Part shown: positions 63,131-64,000 of the stretch, in pieces
Position numbering within the stretch: position 1 is the first letter of the stretch
Layout: each line of letters starts with the position of its first letter
DNA from: Salinisphaera shabanensis E1L3A
GTDB lineage: Bacteria; Pseudomonadota; Gammaproteobacteria; Nevskiales; Salinisphaeraceae
Direction of reading: 5' to 3'
Length of the DNA: 64,000 nt
Assembly (NCBI RefSeq): GCF_000215955.2
Contig: NZ_AFNV02000009.1
Span: 62,001-126,000, forward strand
The notes under the pieces: model-generated
What the model was told of the DNA's origin: nothing
Databases searched by the model: none
The model's input: the letters and a program-made list of their open reading frames with translations, nothing else
Translations under genes and position numbers: made by a program

Positions 63131-63156
63131 TCCGGCGTTTGCCACCGGCATAGAAT

Positions 63157-63184
63157 CAAAGCGGCCTGCGGGCCGCTTTTTTTG
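63157..63184 (+). terminator. Rho-independent terminator of fabI
   Basis: A 6-bp stem GCGGCC/GGCCGC (63161-63166 and 63171-63176) with 4-base loop, followed by seven T and then G. Confidence 0.9.
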
Positions 63185-63188
63185 TTTC

Positions 63189-63219
63189 AAAAAAAAACCG
63201 CGGTGCTAAAACACCGCGG
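63189..63219 (-). terminator. Rho-independent terminator of ppiD
   Basis: On the minus strand, an 8-bp stem CCGCGGTG/CACCGCGG (63198-63205 and 63212-63219) with 6-base loop precedes nine T. It serves the convergent ppiD gene. Confidence 0.92.
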
Positions 63220-63269
63220 CTGCCATCCCAACAAAACCGTCGCAGCAAACTGCGACCCAGGCAAAGCGC

Positions 63270-64000
63270 CTAGTTGATACGGTCTTCGTTGACCTCTATA
63301 TCGGTCTGAGCGCGCAGATACTCGCCCAGCACCGCGTATTCAAGCCCGGCGATATACTGACGCTGCTGGTTGGCAAAGCGCTCACGCGGCGTCCCAGCCT
63401 CGCTTGCGGGCGCTTCACGTACCGAATCGACCGCGACGAGCGCGATATCACCGTCGCGGGTGCCCGTAACCCGATAACCGGGCGCATCCTCGCTGGGCTG
63501 AGAGATATTGAAAGCCGCTTCTAGAATGCGCGGGTCGACATCCCGATTCGATCGTTGGACAAAGCCTTTCTGCTCGATCGCCCCGCCGTCTTGCGCAAGC
63601 GTTTGCAACGACGTTCCAGACTTTGCTTTGTCCAACGCCGCATCGGCCGCGGCCTGCGCCTTCTGGCTCGCCTCGCGCGCGATGACACGCTCGCGGATAT
63701 CGTCCTTGACCGTATCCAGAGGTTGGCGGGTCGCGGGCTCATGCTCGGCCACGCGTAATACGATCTGGCGCTCGGCGCCCAACTGGATCGGCGTGCTGTT
63801 GAGCTCGTCCTTGAGTACAGCATCGGTGAAGGCGGCCTTGCGCACGGCGTCGTACTGGCCGATGCCCGACCCGCCGTCACGGGTGACCCAGTCCGTCGTC
63901 TGGATTTCGAGACCGAGCTCGTCAGCAAGCGTATCGAGATCGTTCGGCGCTTCGTAGGCCAACGACTCAAGCCGATCGCTCTTGTCGCTGAAGGCCTGTT
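63270..64000 (-). CDS. ppiD: Periplasmic folding chaperone PpiD, C-terminal part (partial)
   Basis: The 3' part of a SurA/PpiD-type peptidyl-prolyl isomerase, open to the right edge of the window (readable upstream as QAFSDKSDRLESLAYEAPNDLDTLADELGL). Sequences such as VTRDGGSGIGQYDAVRKAAFTDAVL, NSTPIQLGAERQIVLRVAEHEPATRQPLDTVKDDIRERVI and the final REAPASEAGTPRERFANQQRQYIAGLEYAVLGEYLRAQTDIEVNED fit the PpiD C-terminus. The membrane anchor and parvulin domain lie outside. It is convergent with fabI. Confidence 0.88.
   Translation of the reverse strand, partial: QAFSDKSDRLESLAYEAPNDLDTLADELGLEIQTTDWVTRDGGSGIGQYDAVRKAAFTDAVLKDELNSTPIQLGAERQIVLRVAEHEPATRQPLDTVKDDIRERVIAREASQKAQAAADAALDKAKSGTSLQTLAQDGGAIEQKGFVQRSNRDVDPRILEAAFNISQPSEDAPGYRVTGTRDGDIALVAVDSVREAPASEAGTPRERFANQQRQYIAGLEYAVLGEYLRAQTDIEVNEDRIN

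Overview
The window is a high-GC, gene-dense chromosomal segment of a gammaproteobacterium. The fabI, mltD-gloB-methyltransferase-rnhA/dnaQ, fadBA, clpB and mrp/tonB genes all read as Gammaproteobacteria. The multisubunit cation/proton antiporter, marine-type TonB cluster, ornithine-lipid gene and PhaF-like phasin would fit a marine or halophilic lineage such as Salinisphaeraceae; that placement is inference. High GC produces long antisense shadow ORFs, which were left out. There is no CRISPR array, rRNA, prophage or intact insertion sequence. One tRNA (Ala, anticodon CGC) is present.

Layout. 1-5.8 kb: end of an AraC regulator, an aldehyde dehydrogenase, a metallo-hydrolase coupled to a membrane protein, a serine beta-lactamase-like hydrolase, and a TIM-barrel protein carrying a short Tm-1-like N-terminal remnant, followed by an SRPBCC protein. 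5.8-12.1 kb: a secreted PQQ dehydrogenase coupled to a separate four-helix membrane protein, an OlsB-type acyltransferase divergent from a PmtA/OlsG-like methyltransferase, a LysE exporter coupled to an AraC regulator whose sensor domain looks deleted, a hemerythrin protein and a small GRYxxTPDGRYFV protein. 12.4-18.2 kb: two c-di-GMP proteins around a dienelactone hydrolase, an Ohr/OsmC peroxide-resistance protein and an orphan membrane-anchored protein. 18.3-28.9 kb: a malonate catabolism locus with a Bcr/CflA transporter, mdcHGEDCBA (malonate decarboxylase), a frameshifted LysR gene (mdcR), madML (malonate uptake) and a GntR regulator.

29-39.4 kb: tRNA-Ala, a DUF2064 protein, a membrane-anchored M14 peptidase with a LOG protein, clpB behind a candidate heat-shock promoter, a Tat-exported aldo/keto reductase coupled to an NTT/MFS-like carrier, a second cytosolic aldo/keto reductase and a leucine dehydrogenase-like enzyme. 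39.6-43.5 kb: a secreted protein, ExbB, two ExbD and TonB, then a convergent OmpA-domain protein. 43.6-48.1 kb: fadBA beta-oxidation genes divergent from a PhaF-like phasin, across a region with a perfect 16-bp palindrome. 48.2-57.7 kb: an ArsR-methyltransferase fusion, a TVP38 protein and a ten-gene Mrp antiporter cluster in archaeal Mbh-like order, with three NuoL/M/N-type subunits. 57.8-64 kb: dnaQ, rnhA, a methyltransferase, gloB, mltD, fabI and the 3' part of ppiD.

The locus most connected functionally is malonate use: uptake by MadLM, activation on a dedicated acyl carrier (MdcC, loaded by MdcB/MdcG and acylated by MdcH) and decarboxylation by MdcA/D/E, giving acetate units. The LysR activator is broken in this sequence while the GntR gene is intact, which raises a testable regulatory question.
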